Part shown: positions 35,425 to 44,024 of the stretch, piece after piece | Layout of the letters: every line of letters starts with the position of its first letter | Position numbering within the stretch: the first letter of the stretch is position 1 | Origin: DASWJZ01 sp963792885 | GTDB taxonomy: Bacteria > Pseudomonadota > Alphaproteobacteria > Rhizobiales > Afifellaceae | Direction: 5' to 3' | Length of the DNA: 64,000 nt | NCBI GenBank assembly: GCA_963792885.1 | Contig: CAWBXX010000001.1 | Coordinates: 62,001 to 126,000 of the forward strand | Notes under the pieces: generated by a model | Seen by the model: the letters and a program-made list of their open reading frames with translations, nothing else | What the model was told of the DNA's origin: nothing | The model's database searches: none | Translations under genes and position numbers: made by a program

Positions 35425-36120
35425 TCACGCCGCTGCGAGCTTCTTCTCCACCGCGAAAGGGCTCAAGCCCAGCCACTGCTGCATCGACGCCTTCAGTTGT
35501 CCGTCGCCGTCGAGCTTCATGCGGCCTGCCGCCACCTCCGACCTGACGGAGGTCAGGCCCATCCAGATCGCGGTCATCGTGCGAAGATCGGTCTCGACAT
35601 GAAGGTCAACCTCGAAGCCCGGGTCGACGGAGCAAAGGTCGGTCTGCCTTCCCTCCACGATCAGCCACCAATTGCGCCGGGCGGGTGACAATTCCGGGTA
35701 CTGAATCTGTATCACCGCGCGGCGTGGCGGCATCGGCGTCGGATCGAGGTTCCGGCGCATGTCCCACATGAGCAGCGACGGATCGAGATTCTTCAGGCTC
35801 GTGCGCGCCTCGATCCAGCGCTGTCCCCAAAACCCGAGCGCCAAGACGACCTCTTTCAGCTCATGTCCTGCGGGCGTCAGCCTGTAGTGCCACGCGCCGT
35901 CGTCGCCCCGCGTGCGCTCGATGACGCCGGACTCCTCCAGCTCCTTGAGACGCTTCGAAAGCAGCGTCGGAGACATGCGGGGGACGCCCTTCCTGAGGTC
36001 GTTGAAGCGCGTGCTGCCGGCGATGAGCTCGCGCAGGATCAGCGGCGTCCAGCGCGTGCAGATGATCTCGGTCGCCATCGCCACCGGACAGAATTGCCCA
36101 TAGCTTCCAAGCTCTTGCAT
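35425..36120 (-). CDS. HxlR-family regulator with SCP2-like C-terminal domain
   Basis: DNA-binding protein of 231 residues. The HxlR winged helix covers about residues 1-100 (YGQFCPVAMATEIICTRWTPLILRELIAGSTRFNDLRKGVPRMSPTLLSKRLKELEESGVIER). The C-terminal half (VIQIQYPELSPARRNWWLIVEGRQTDLC to LDGDGQLKASMQQWLGL) looks like an SCP2 sterol-carrier-type domain and may bind a hydrophobic ligand. The Cys at FCPVA is the typical HxlR redox or quinone-sensing Cys. It is divergent from a covalent-FAD oxidoreductase, with a perfect palindrome in between, so it probably represses that gene and itself. Confidence 0.88.
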   Translation of the reverse strand: MQELGSYGQFCPVAMATEIICTRWTPLILRELIAGSTRFNDLRKGVPRMSPTLLSKRLKELEESGVIERTRGDDGAWHYRLTPAGHELKEVVLALGFWGQRWIEARTSLKNLDPSLLMWDMRRNLDPTPMPPRRAVIQIQYPELSPARRNWWLIVEGRQTDLCSVDPGFEVDLHVETDLRTMTAIWMGLTSVRSEVAAGRMKLDGDGQLKASMQQWLGLSPFAVEKKLAAA

Positions 36121-36177
36121 CCGGTCCTCCTTCGCGAAGCACCGCCGGGAACAGAGCCCAGCGGAAGGAACGAGCCA

Positions 36178-36194
36178 AGTCCAGATACTGGACT
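36178..36194. promoter_or_regulatory. Likely HxlR operator
   Basis: AGTCCAGATACTGGACT is a perfect inverted repeat (7 + 3 + 7) in the divergent region between the HxlR-SCP2 gene (start 36120) and the FAD oxidoreductase gene (start 36285). Position and dyad symmetry suit a dimeric winged-helix repressor acting on both promoters. Confidence 0.6.
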
Positions 36195-36284
36195 AGCTTA
36201 GGCCGATCGGCAGGTCTTGACTACGCGCATCGAACCAAAGGCCGGGCGGAAAAGTCGGAACCATCGCCTGAGGAGGATTCCACA

Positions 36285-37709
36285 GTGACAGACGTCAGCA
36301 TTTCCACAATCGGCGCCACGCTCGTCGCCATACCACCCGACGACCTGCAGGCGTTGCGCGCCCAGCTTCGCGGCACCGCATGCGCGCCCATGGATGCCGG
36401 ATACGACGAAGCTCGTACGATCTGGAACGCCATGATCGACCGCCGGCCCGGGCTCGCGATTCGCTGTCAGGGCGCGTCCGATGTCCTTCAAGCTGTCGCG
36501 CTCGCCCGCAAGCACGGCCTTGTCGTCGCCGTGCGCGGCGGCGGTCACAACATCGCGGGCAGCGCCGTGTGCGAAGGCGGCTTGCTCATCGACCTCTCGC
36601 CCATGCGGTGGGTGCGCGTCGACCCTGTCGCAAAGCTGGCCAATGTCGGGCCGGGCGCGACGCTTGCCGATGTCGATCGCGAGACGCAGGCCTTCGGGCT
36701 CGCGGTTCCGACCGGCATCAACTCCACCACCGGCATCGCCGGCCTGACCGTCGGCGGCGGCTTCGGCTGGATCACACGCAAGTTCGGCATGACCATCGAC
36801 AATCTCGTCTCCGCCGACGTGGTCACGGCCGACGGCAGGCTGCTTCGCGCGAGCGAGAAGGAGAACTCGGATCTCTTCTGGGCGATCCGCGGCGGCGGCG
36901 GCAATTTCGGCATCGTCACGAATTTCGAGTTCAAGCTCCACGCTGTCGGCCCGCAGGTGCTTTCGGGCCTCGTGATCCATCCCTTCGCCGATGCGAAGAA
37001 AATCCTGACGCAGTATCAGCCGATCCTGGACAAGGCGGCCGACGACCTCACTTGCTGGGCCGTCATGCGTCAGGCGCCGCCGCTGCCGTTCATTCCTGCC
37101 GAATGGCACGGCAAGGAGGTGCTGATCCTGGCGATGATCTGGGCCGGCGACATGGCGGAGGGCGAGAAGGGGATGGCGGAGCTCCGCGGGCTCGGGAAGC
37201 CAATCGTCGATGTCGTCTCCCCGCATCCGTTCGTCGGCTGGCAGGCGGCCTTCGATCCGCTCTTAACGCCGGGCGCGCGAAACTACTGGAAGACGCACGA
37301 TTTCGAGGGTCTCGGCGAGGAAGCTATCGACATGCTGCTCGACGCCGTGAAGACGCTTCCGGGTCCCGAATGCGAAATCTTCATCGCGCATGTCGGCGGG
37401 GCGATGGCGCGCGTGCCCGCAGACGCCACCGCGTATCCGCAGCGCAAGGCGCACTTCATCATGAACGTGCACACGCGCTGGCGGGAAGCTTCACAGGATG
37501 CCGCCTGCATCGGCTGGGCGCGCAAGCTTTTCGACGCGGCAGCCAAGTATGCGATCGGCAGCGCCTACGTGAACTTCATGCCGGAGGACGAGACCGACCG
37601 CATCGAGAAGGTCTACGGTTCGAACTTCAAGCGCCTTACCGCCATCAAGCGGAAATACGATCCGGACAACCTCTTCCGCTCAAACCAAAACATCAAGCCG
37701 GCGGGCTAA
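36285..37709 (+). CDS. FAD-linked oxidoreductase of the berberine-bridge-enzyme type
   Basis: PCMH-type FAD enzyme of 474 residues. The FAD domain carries VAVRGGGHNIAGSAVCEGG, where the His is the usual 8-alpha covalent FAD site, followed by GPGATLADVDRETQAFGLAVPTG and LTVGGGFGWITRKFGMTIDN. The position where bicovalent members have a second Cys-FAD bond reads GGGFGW, so attachment is probably single. The C-terminal BBE motif is YVNFMPEDETDRIEKVYGSNFKRLTAIKRKYDPDNLFRSNQNI. It likely oxidises an alcohol or sugar-like substrate, unknown. No leader; cytoplasmic. It is probably repressed by the divergent HxlR protein. Confidence 0.92.
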   Translation: MTDVSISTIGATLVAIPPDDLQALRAQLRGTACAPMDAGYDEARTIWNAMIDRRPGLAIRCQGASDVLQAVALARKHGLVVAVRGGGHNIAGSAVCEGGLLIDLSPMRWVRVDPVAKLANVGPGATLADVDRETQAFGLAVPTGINSTTGIAGLTVGGGFGWITRKFGMTIDNLVSADVVTADGRLLRASEKENSDLFWAIRGGGGNFGIVTNFEFKLHAVGPQVLSGLVIHPFADAKKILTQYQPILDKAADDLTCWAVMRQAPPLPFIPAEWHGKEVLILAMIWAGDMAEGEKGMAELRGLGKPIVDVVSPHPFVGWQAAFDPLLTPGARNYWKTHDFEGLGEEAIDMLLDAVKTLPGPECEIFIAHVGGAMARVPADATAYPQRKAHFIMNVHTRWREASQDAACIGWARKLFDAAAKYAIGSAYVNFMPEDETDRIEKVYGSNFKRLTAIKRKYDPDNLFRSNQNIKPAG

Positions 37710-37722
37710 AGCAAAACGTTCA

Positions 37723-37749
37723 GCGCCGCGGCCGATATGGCCGCGGCGC
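37723..37749. terminator. Strong GC hairpin between convergent genes
   Basis: A perfect 11 bp inverted repeat GCGCCGCGGCC / GGCCGCGGCGC with loop GATAT lies between the convergent FAD oxidoreductase (ends 37709) and the FMN reductase (ends 37793). There is no T-run, so it is terminator-like by position and strength only. Confidence 0.5.
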
Positions 37750-37792
37750 GAATCTCCTGCCTAATTCTGCAATCCACCCCTCCACGGAAGCG

Positions 37793-38392
37793 TCACGCTG
37801 CGTTCTGGCGTGCCGCGCTTTCTTCCCGCGCCGTCTTCAGCGCATGCGTCCACCACACGAGCTGGTCGAGCATGTCCTTGCCGCTTTGCACGACGGGCTC
37901 GAAGTCGTTGAGGCTTTTGCCTTCCTTGATGACGCCAAGGTAGACAGGAATCTGGATGTGCACGGCGGAGCGGATCGGCGCCATCTGCAGCTCGACCGCG
38001 TGAAGCCTGAGCTGCTCGACGGCGCGAGCACCGCCGACGCCGCCGTAACCGACGAAGGCGATCGGCTTGCGGTTCCATTCCCTGTAGCCGTAGTCGAGCG
38101 CGTTCTTCAGGACCGCAGTCGGCCCGCGATTATATTCCGCCGCGGTGACGATGAAGCCGTCGAGCGAATCGATCTTCCTCTGCCAGCGCTGTGCGACCTC
38201 GTTCTTCGACGGTGCGTAGGCGGGTGACATCTCCTCATCGAAAAAGGGCAGCGGCCAGTCGCGGAGGTCGAGCATCTCGACCTCGATATCCCCGCGCTTT
38301 TCCGCCAGTTCCTTGATCCATTTCGCCGGGTGGTCCGCGAAGCGGCCCGGCCGCGTGCTCCCGACGATCACCCCGATTTTCGGCTTTGCCAT
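37793..38392 (-). CDS. NADPH-dependent FMN reductase family protein
   Basis: Flavodoxin-fold reductase of 199 residues. It has the FMN phosphate loop GVIVGSTRPGRFADHPAKWI, DLRDWPLPFFDEEMSPAY, and the family signature TAAEYNRGPTAVLKNALDYGYREWNRKPIAFVGYGGVGG. Relatives reduce quinones, azo dyes or free FMN with NAD(P)H. ATG 38392 gives MAKPKIGVIVG; earlier frame codons lie in the divergent regulator region. It is paired head to head with an HxlR regulator, a common arrangement in which the regulator senses electrophiles or quinones and controls the reductase. Confidence 0.92.
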   Translation of the reverse strand: MAKPKIGVIVGSTRPGRFADHPAKWIKELAEKRGDIEVEMLDLRDWPLPFFDEEMSPAYAPSKNEVAQRWQRKIDSLDGFIVTAAEYNRGPTAVLKNALDYGYREWNRKPIAFVGYGGVGGARAVEQLRLHAVELQMAPIRSAVHIQIPVYLGVIKEGKSLNDFEPVVQSGKDMLDQLVWWTHALKTAREESAARQNAA

Positions 38393-38437
38393 GATCCGAT
38401 CTTTCCAGTGGTATCCAAAAGAGAGCAGAGATATATG

Positions 38438-38468
38438 AGTGCCTGTCCGGGGGCCGCAAGGAGGCACT
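38438..38468. promoter_or_regulatory. Inverted repeat overlapping the ribosome site of the HxlR gene
   Basis: AGTGCCT (38438-38444) and AGGCACT (38462-38468) form an inverted repeat in the region divergent from the FMN reductase. The right arm overlaps the ribosome site AAGGAGG (38458-38464), which lies 7 nt before TTG 38472 and decides that start. The repeat may be an operator, or an mRNA stem that hides the ribosome site. Confidence 0.45.
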
Positions 38469-38471
38469 TTT

Positions 38472-38882
38472 TTGAAACCAAATCACGCGCCCCATACCGA
38501 GGAATGCCAGACGATCAGCGCGCTCTTGTCGCGGATTGGCGACAAATGGAGCGTGCTCGTCGTGGCTCGTCTCGGCAACGGTCCGCTGCGGTTCAGCGCG
38601 CTCAGGCGGCAGATCGACGGCATCTCCCAGAAGATGCTGACGACGACCTTGCGCAGCCTCGAGCGCGATGGCTTCGTCATCCGGACGGTCTTTCCCACGA
38701 CCCCGCCGCAAGTCGAGTACGAATTGACGGCGCTCGGACGCGATCTGCTCAACCCCGTTGGTGCCCTGGCCGACTGGGCATTGAAGAACCAAACGCGCGT
38801 CGACGAGGCGCGCGAGAAGTTCGATAAGCGCGAGGACAAGGCTAGGCCAGTTCCCCCGGGCGTTCCTCTCAATCCGCAATGA
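38472..38882 (+). CDS. HxlR-family transcriptional regulator
   Basis: Winged-helix regulator of 136 residues: HTEECQTISALLSRIGDKWSVLVVARLGNGPLRFSALRRQIDGISQKMLTTTLRSLERDGFVIRTVFPTTPPQVEYELT. The N-terminal Cys in EECQ is the redox-sensing position of many HxlR proteins. TTG 38472 is chosen because a perfect AAGGAGG stands 7 nt upstream; GTG 38439 has none. The C-terminus is charged and Pro-rich. It is divergent from the FMN reductase, its likely target. Confidence 0.9.
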   Translation: MKPNHAPHTEECQTISALLSRIGDKWSVLVVARLGNGPLRFSALRRQIDGISQKMLTTTLRSLERDGFVIRTVFPTTPPQVEYELTALGRDLLNPVGALADWALKNQTRVDEAREKFDKREDKARPVPPGVPLNPQ

Positions 38883-38996
38883 ACGTCGCGTGCGTGTTCG
38901 CGTTTCTGTCGGAGGCCGGGCTTCCTTGCGAGGATTGATGGGATAAGCTCGCGATTCCGGTGACAGACGTCCGCTCCTTGGACATGCTGGCGTGCA

Positions 38997-40085
38997 ATGA
39001 ACATCCCCCATTGGTTCCTCGGGCTCGTCACCGCAACGATCGTGCTGGTGATCCTGGTGGTGGGCCGGTCCTTCTTGATCCCGATCGCGGTCGCGCTGGT
39101 TCTGTTCAACCTGCTCACCTCGCTGATCAACCACGTCACGAGGGTGCGCATCGGGGGCTGGTCGGTCCCGCGCCCGATCGCGATCGCGGTCGGGCTCATC
39201 GTGGTCGTCTACCTGCCGTTTCTGATCGCCTCGGTGTTCTCCGCTCAGGTCGAGGCGGTGGTGGCGGCGAGCCCCCGCTATTTCGGCCGCGTGGAGTCTC
39301 TCGTTGCCGCCGCGGCGGAATATCTCGGGCACGACCTCGCCGACGACCTTCGCAAAGGGCTGACGGAAATCAATCTAGGCGCCCGCATCCCCGCCGTTCT
39401 CGGCTCGGCCGGTTCGATCATAACCAGCATCACCCTGATCGCGCTCTACGTGGCCTTCTTGTTCGTGGAGCGGGGTGCTTTCCACGCCAAGTTCGAGCGC
39501 CTCTTCCCCGACCCTGAACGCGCCGAGAAGATGCACACCGTGCTGGGCTCCATTGCACGAAGCGTTCAGCGCTACTTCTTCATCAAGCTCGTCGTCAGCG
39601 TGATGACCGGCGCCGCCGCCTACGCGGTCATGAGGCCCGTCGGGCTCGATTTCGCCGAGACCTGGGCAATCCTTGCCGTCTTCTTGAACTTCATCCCCAA
39701 CATCGGGTCGGTCGTTGCGACGATCTTTCCGGCCGCCGTTGCGCTGGTGCAGTTCGACACGCGCGGGCCGTTCTTCGTCATCGTCATCGGCATGATCGCG
39801 ATCCAGTTCGTCATTGGAAGCTTTGTCGAGCCGCCGCTGATGGGGCGCTCTCTCAATCTTTCTCCGCTCGTCATCATACTTTCGCTGACCTTCTGGGCCT
39901 TCGTGTGGGGCATCGTCGGCATGTTCCTTTCGGTGCCGATCATGGTGATGGTGCTGATCGTCTGCTCGCACGTTCCGGCGTGGCGACCGGTCGCGGTGAT
40001 TCTGTCGCGCAATGGGCAGATACCGGACAGCGAGACGACGGCGCGCGGCCGGGAAGTACGCGGTAGGCGTACAAATGCACAATGA
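38997..40085 (+). CDS. AI-2E family transporter
   Basis: Polytopic membrane protein of 362 residues in the AI-2E (YdiK/PerM/TqsA) family. Helix pairs at the N-terminus (FLGLVTATIVLVILVVGRSFLIPIAVALVLFNLL), a soluble middle part (FSAQVEAVVAASPRYFGRVESL), then YFFIKLVVSVMTGAAAYAVM, FLNFIPNIGSVVATIFPAAVALV, FVEPPLMGRSLNLSPLVIILSLTFWAFVWG with the conserved P-x-L-x-G-x-x-L-x-L-x-P signature. Members export small molecules or act as Na+/H+ antiporters; the name does not prove AI-2 transport. The next gene overlaps its end. Confidence 0.92.
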   Translation: MNIPHWFLGLVTATIVLVILVVGRSFLIPIAVALVLFNLLTSLINHVTRVRIGGWSVPRPIAIAVGLIVVVYLPFLIASVFSAQVEAVVAASPRYFGRVESLVAAAAEYLGHDLADDLRKGLTEINLGARIPAVLGSAGSIITSITLIALYVAFLFVERGAFHAKFERLFPDPERAEKMHTVLGSIARSVQRYFFIKLVVSVMTGAAAYAVMRPVGLDFAETWAILAVFLNFIPNIGSVVATIFPAAVALVQFDTRGPFFVIVIGMIAIQFVIGSFVEPPLMGRSLNLSPLVIILSLTFWAFVWGIVGMFLSVPIMVMVLIVCSHVPAWRPVAVILSRNGQIPDSETTARGREVRGRRTNAQ

Positions 40086-40602
40086 AGGCCACGCCGGCTA
40101 CGTGCGCGCCCTTCGCGCCGCGTGCGCTTCGATGGCAGGTGCGGCGCTGCTCTTCGGCGTCGCGCAGGCGGATCAGTTCATTCCGGGCGCAGGCGGGTGG
40201 CAAACCTATGTCAACGACCGCTTCGGAATGCGCTTCGAATACCCGGCCGAAATCTTCACGCCCGAGGCGCCGCCGCAGAACGGCGACGGCCGGGCATTCA
40301 CCGCGAAGGACGCTTCTCTCGAGATTTGGGCTTCCCACAACGTCGACGGCGAGACGCCGGCATCGTTTCGAACGCACATGACGGGCACGCAGGGCTACGA
40401 GAATGTGACCTACAGCCCGTCCGGCGACACTTGGCTTGTCGTCTCCGGCTTTCGCGGCGACGACATTTTCTACGAAAAGTACTTCTTCAGGGACGGCGTC
40501 ATCTCTGCCTTCGGGATCGACTTCCCCAAGGAGCAGAAGCCGTTCTACTCGCCGATCGTCGAGCGCATCGAGAACAGCTTCAAAGCCGGGCATTCCGACT
40601 GA
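40075..40602 (+). CDS. Hypothetical exported protein
   Basis: Protein of about 175 residues that I cannot name. The N-terminus (VRALRAACASMAGAALLFGVAQA) is a probable signal peptide. The mature part starts WQTYVNDRFGMRFEYPAEIFTPE, a pattern seen in many periplasmic hypotheticals with a YPxxxF strand, and continues with SGDTWLVVSGFRGDDIFYEKYFFRDGVISAFGIDFP. It is beta-rich with no Cys in the mature part and no known catalytic motif. The start ATG 40075 overlaps the AI-2E transporter stop, so the two are coupled; ATG 40132 would also give a leader. Confidence 0.72.
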   Translation: MHNEGHAGYVRALRAACASMAGAALLFGVAQADQFIPGAGGWQTYVNDRFGMRFEYPAEIFTPEAPPQNGDGRAFTAKDASLEIWASHNVDGETPASFRTHMTGTQGYENVTYSPSGDTWLVVSGFRGDDIFYEKYFFRDGVISAFGIDFPKEQKPFYSPIVERIENSFKAGHSD

Positions 40603-40761
40603 GCTGCAACCTCGCTCCCCCCTTGTAGGGAGGGGTATCTCCGCGCTGAACTGGCTTAGCGCCTATTGGCTAATGAGGCCGATGGGCTCGACTTTGCCGA
40701 TGGCTCACCGCGGTTTGACTACCGCACGATAGCGAGGTCGGTGGCCGTGTCCGAAGCTCAC

Positions 40762-42192
40762 TTATCCAGACAGCTTGACCATCACGTGCCGCGCGACGGT
40801 GTAGTCCTCCAGCGCGTAGATCGAGAGATCCTTGCCATAGCCTGATTGCTTGAAGCCGCCATGCGGCATCTCGCTGGTCAGGTTGAAGTGGCAGTTCACC
40901 CAGGTGCAGCCGTATTGCAGGCGTGCCGCGACGGCCATCGCCTTTCCGATATCGTTGCTCCACACCGAGGATGCCAACCCGTAGTCGGAATCGTTCGCCC
41001 ATTCGATTGCCTTCTCGGGGTCGTCGAATCGCGTGACGGAGACGACAGGCCCGAAGACCTCGCGGCGGACGATCTCATCCGATTGTCTGGCGCCGGCAAC
41101 GACCGTGGGCTCATAGAAGAAGCCCTTGCCTTTCCCCGCATGCCCTCCGGTCGCGACCTCCACATGTTTGAGCTTTGTCGCACGCTCGACGAATCCGGAT
41201 ACGCGCTCGCGCTGTCGTGCCGAAATGAGCGGGCCGATCTCATTCGCGCTGTCATCCGCCTTGGCGTAGCGGATCGAGGATGCGGCCGAGGAGAGGTCCG
41301 CGACGAGCCTTTCGTAGATGCCTTTGCCGGCATAGATGCGCGAAGCGGCCGTACAGTCCTGGCCCGCGTTGTAGAAGGAAAAGGCACGGAGACCGGAAAC
41401 GACCAACTCAAGGTCCGCGTCGTCGAAGACGATGACGGGAGCCTTGCCGCCAAGCTCCAAATGCGTGCGCTTAATCGACTTCGATGCCGCTTCCAGCACC
41501 TTCTGACCTGTGGCGATCGAGCCGGTCAGCGAGATCATTCGCACGCCCGGATGGTTGATAAGCGCATTGCCCGTGGTCGCGCCGCGCCCGACGACGACAT
41601 TGAACACGCCTTCCGGGTAGATGTCGGCGATCAGGCGGGCGAGCTTGAGCGTGGTAAGGGGCGTCATCTCCGAGGGCTTCAGCACCATCGTGTTGCCGGC
41701 CATCAGCGCCGGCCCGATTTTCCACACCGCCATCATCAGAGGATAGTTCCAGGGAGTGATGGAGCCGACGACGCCAACGGGATCGCGGCGGATCATCGAG
41801 GTGAAGCCGGGCATGTATTCGGCTGCGGCACTTCCCGGCATCACGCGCGCGGCGCCGGCGAAAAAGCGCAGGCAATCAACGATCGCCGGCAACTCGTCGT
41901 TCATGACCGCATTGACCGGCTTCCCGCAGTTCAGCGCTTCAAGCTCGGCGAACTCCCGCCCATCCGCCTCGATGCGATCGGCAAGCTTGAACATGAGGCT
42001 CGCGCGCTGCGCGGGAGTCGTCCGCGACCAACCGTCGAAGGCTTTCGTCGCAGCCGCGACCGCCTGATCGACCTGCTCAGCCGTTGCCTCTTTGAGGTTG
42101 ACGATCTTTCCACCGGTCTTCGGATTGATCACCGGTTCCGCGTCGCCTTTTCCCTTGGCGAGCTTCGCCCCGATCAGCATCTCTGCGTGCAT
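40762..42192 (-). CDS. ydcW: Gamma-aminobutyraldehyde dehydrogenase
   Basis: NAD-dependent aldehyde dehydrogenase of 476 residues, very like YdcW/PatD, which turns 4-aminobutanal from putrescine into GABA. Motifs: PWNYPL, the catalytic Glu in HLELGGKAPVIVFDDAD, catalytic Cys in FYNAGQDCTAASRI, and EVFGPVVSVTRFDD. The C-terminus GCTWVNCHFNLTSEMPHGGFKQSGYGKDLSIYALEDYTVARHVMVKL is typical of the betaine/aminobutyraldehyde group. It is the last gene of a five-gene operon in the same order as E. coli ydcSTUVW, 9 bp after the second permease. This context makes polyamine use the best guess. Confidence 0.92.
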   Translation of the reverse strand: MHAEMLIGAKLAKGKGDAEPVINPKTGGKIVNLKEATAEQVDQAVAAATKAFDGWSRTTPAQRASLMFKLADRIEADGREFAELEALNCGKPVNAVMNDELPAIVDCLRFFAGAARVMPGSAAAEYMPGFTSMIRRDPVGVVGSITPWNYPLMMAVWKIGPALMAGNTMVLKPSEMTPLTTLKLARLIADIYPEGVFNVVVGRGATTGNALINHPGVRMISLTGSIATGQKVLEAASKSIKRTHLELGGKAPVIVFDDADLELVVSGLRAFSFYNAGQDCTAASRIYAGKGIYERLVADLSSAASSIRYAKADDSANEIGPLISARQRERVSGFVERATKLKHVEVATGGHAGKGKGFFYEPTVVAGARQSDEIVRREVFGPVVSVTRFDDPEKAIEWANDSDYGLASSVWSNDIGKAMAVAARLQYGCTWVNCHFNLTSEMPHGGFKQSGYGKDLSIYALEDYTVARHVMVKLSG

Positions 42193-42201
42193 TGTCTCCT
42201 C

Positions 42202-43012
42202 CTACTTTCCGTGGCCGGCGACCTCGGTCCCTTCGCGCGTCAGGTAATAGGCGGCAAGAATGGGGAGGAAGGTCACGGCGATGACGAACACGGCAACGAC
42301 GTTGGTGACTGGTCTCTGGCGCGGACGGATCAGCTCCGACAGCATCCAGATCGGCAGTGTGGTCTGCTGCCCGGCGGTGAAGGTCGTGACGATCACCTCG
42401 TCGAAAGAAAGCGCGAAGGCCAGCATTCCTCCGGCCATAAGCGCCGTTCCGAGATTGGGCAGGAGCACATAGCGGAAGGTCTGGAAGCCGTCCGCACCGA
42501 GATCCATCGAAGCTTCGATCAAGGAGCCGGAGGTGCGCCTGAGGCGCGCCACAGCGTTGTTGTAGACAACGACCACGCAGAATGTCGCGTGTCCGAGAAC
42601 GATCGTCATGATCGAGAACGGGATGTCGGCGAGCGCAAAGGCGGCGCGAAGCGAGATGCCGGTAATGATGCCTGGCAGTGCGATCGGGAGAATGAGGAGA
42701 AGCGAGATCGACCTCGCGCCCGAAGAATCGCGAGCGGCTGACGGCCCCCGCGGCAAGCGTGCCGAGAACGAGCGCGATGGCCGTGGACATCGCCGCGATA
42801 CGCACCGAGAGCGACAGCGCGTCCCAAATGTCGGATCGGTTCCAGGCGATCTTGAACCAGTCGAGCGTGTAGCCCGGCGGCGGGAACTGGTAGCTCTTGT
42901 CCTCGGTGGTGAAGGCGTAGACGAAAATCAGCAACAGCGGCAGATGCAGGAACAGAAGCCCCGCCGCTGCCGCAAGTCTCAGAAAGAGCGACGAGCGCGG
43001 GCCGTCAGCCAT
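42202..43012 (-). CDS. ydcV: Polyamine ABC transporter permease 2 (frameshifted)
   Basis: Inner-membrane permease of the spermidine/putrescine class (PotC/YdcV-like). The N-terminus LRLAAAAGLLFLHLPLLLIFVYAFTTE and IWDALSLSVRIAAMSTAIALVLGTLAAGA is in one frame; after about 42708-42712 it continues in another with ISLLLILPIALPGIITGISLRAAF and the EAA loop SLIEASMDLGADGFQTFRYVLLPNLGTAL. One extra base explains the shift (corrected GREVISLLLILP). About six helices in total. It lies between the first permease and ydcW. Confidence 0.9.
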
Positions 43013-43064
43013 GGCAGGCGTCCATCACTTGTTCCCCTCGGGGAAGCGGGGGGCTGCATGCCGC

Positions 43065-44024
43065 CTAGAGAGCATCGAACGCTCCCAGGCGCTTCGCAAC
43101 GGTCAGGTAGATGCCCATGATGACGATCGGAACAACGGTGAAGGCGGCGGCGAGCGGGATGTTTCCGGCCGTGCCTTGCTGCGTGTAGACGGCCTGCCCG
43201 ATGAACAGCCGCGACGTGCCGACGATCTGCGGGATGATGTAGTCGCCAAGCGTCAGCGAAAAAGTGAAAATGGATCCGGCTACGACACCAGGCAGCGCCA
43301 GCGGCAGAAGAACCGTACGGAAGGTTTGGCTCGGTTCCGCGCCGAGGTCGGCGGATGCCTCAAGCAGCGTGATCGGCACGCGCTCGAGCGCTGCCTGTAC
43401 CGGCAGGATCATGAACGGCAGCCAGATATAGACGAAGACGATGAAGGTCCCGAGGTAGCTGATCGAGAGCGACGGTCCGCCGACCACCGGGATGGCCAGG
43501 ATAGCGTTGAGAAGCCAAGTGAGGTGAAGCTCGCCGGCAAGCCAGGTGAGGATGCCTTCCTTGGCGAGAATGAGCTTCCAGGCGTAAACCCGCACCAGAT
43601 AGCTCGACCAAAGCGGCAACATCACACCAAGGTAGAAGAGCGCTTTGAGACGGCCGCGCGCGTAGCGCGCCGCGTAATAGGCAATCGGAAAGGCGATGAG
43701 GGCAGCCGCGATCGTCACGCTCGCAGCCATCACGACGGTGCGGATGATGATGTCAAGATTGGACGGCCGCAGCAGCTCGGCATAGGTCGAGAGCGTCAGC
43801 TCGTGAACGACGAGGCCCGAAAAATCGTCGAGGTGAAAAAAGCTTTGCACGAGAAGAGCGGAGAGCGAGCCGAGATAGACCACGCAGATCCAAAGAAGCG
43901 GGGGACCGAGAAGAACAAGAAGGAGCAACTTCGGTTGGCGAAAGAAGAGGTCCGAGAGCCGACGAAGCGGCCCGCCTCGGGTGTGCTCGACGGCGCCGAA
44001 CGTGCTCTCCACCTCGACGCTCAT
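43065..44024 (-). CDS. ydcU: Polyamine ABC transporter permease 1
   Basis: Permease of 319 residues, PotB/YdcU-like. A cytoplasmic N-terminus leads to six helices, with LLLVLLGPPLLWICVVYLGSLSALLVQSFF first, and the ATPase-contact EAA loop TLLEASADLGAEPSQTFRTVLLPLALPGVVAG. TLSTYAELLRPSNLDIIIRTVVMA is the usual periplasmic-helix segment. Its start overlaps the ATP-binding gene stop by 4 bp (ATGA type), implying coupled translation. The frame is intact. Confidence 0.94.
   Translation of the reverse strand: MSVEVESTFGAVEHTRGGPLRRLSDLFFRQPKLLLLVLLGPPLLWICVVYLGSLSALLVQSFFHLDDFSGLVVHELTLSTYAELLRPSNLDIIIRTVVMAASVTIAAALIAFPIAYYAARYARGRLKALFYLGVMLPLWSSYLVRVYAWKLILAKEGILTWLAGELHLTWLLNAILAIPVVGGPSLSISYLGTFIVFVYIWLPFMILPVQAALERVPITLLEASADLGAEPSQTFRTVLLPLALPGVVAGSIFTFSLTLGDYIIPQIVGTSRLFIGQAVYTQQGTAGNIPLAAAFTVVPIVIMGIYLTVAKRLGAFDAL

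Noticed and set aside
40603..40761. Terminator in the gap before ydcW (CTCCCCCCTTGTAGGGAGGGG)
   Set aside because: The stem is imperfect and lacks a T-run; it resembles a common GC-rich intergenic string, so it is not listed as a feature.
40846..42741. A 631-codon plus-strand frame opposite the aldehyde dehydrogenase and permease
   Set aside because: The minus strand carries complete family motifs; the plus product has none.
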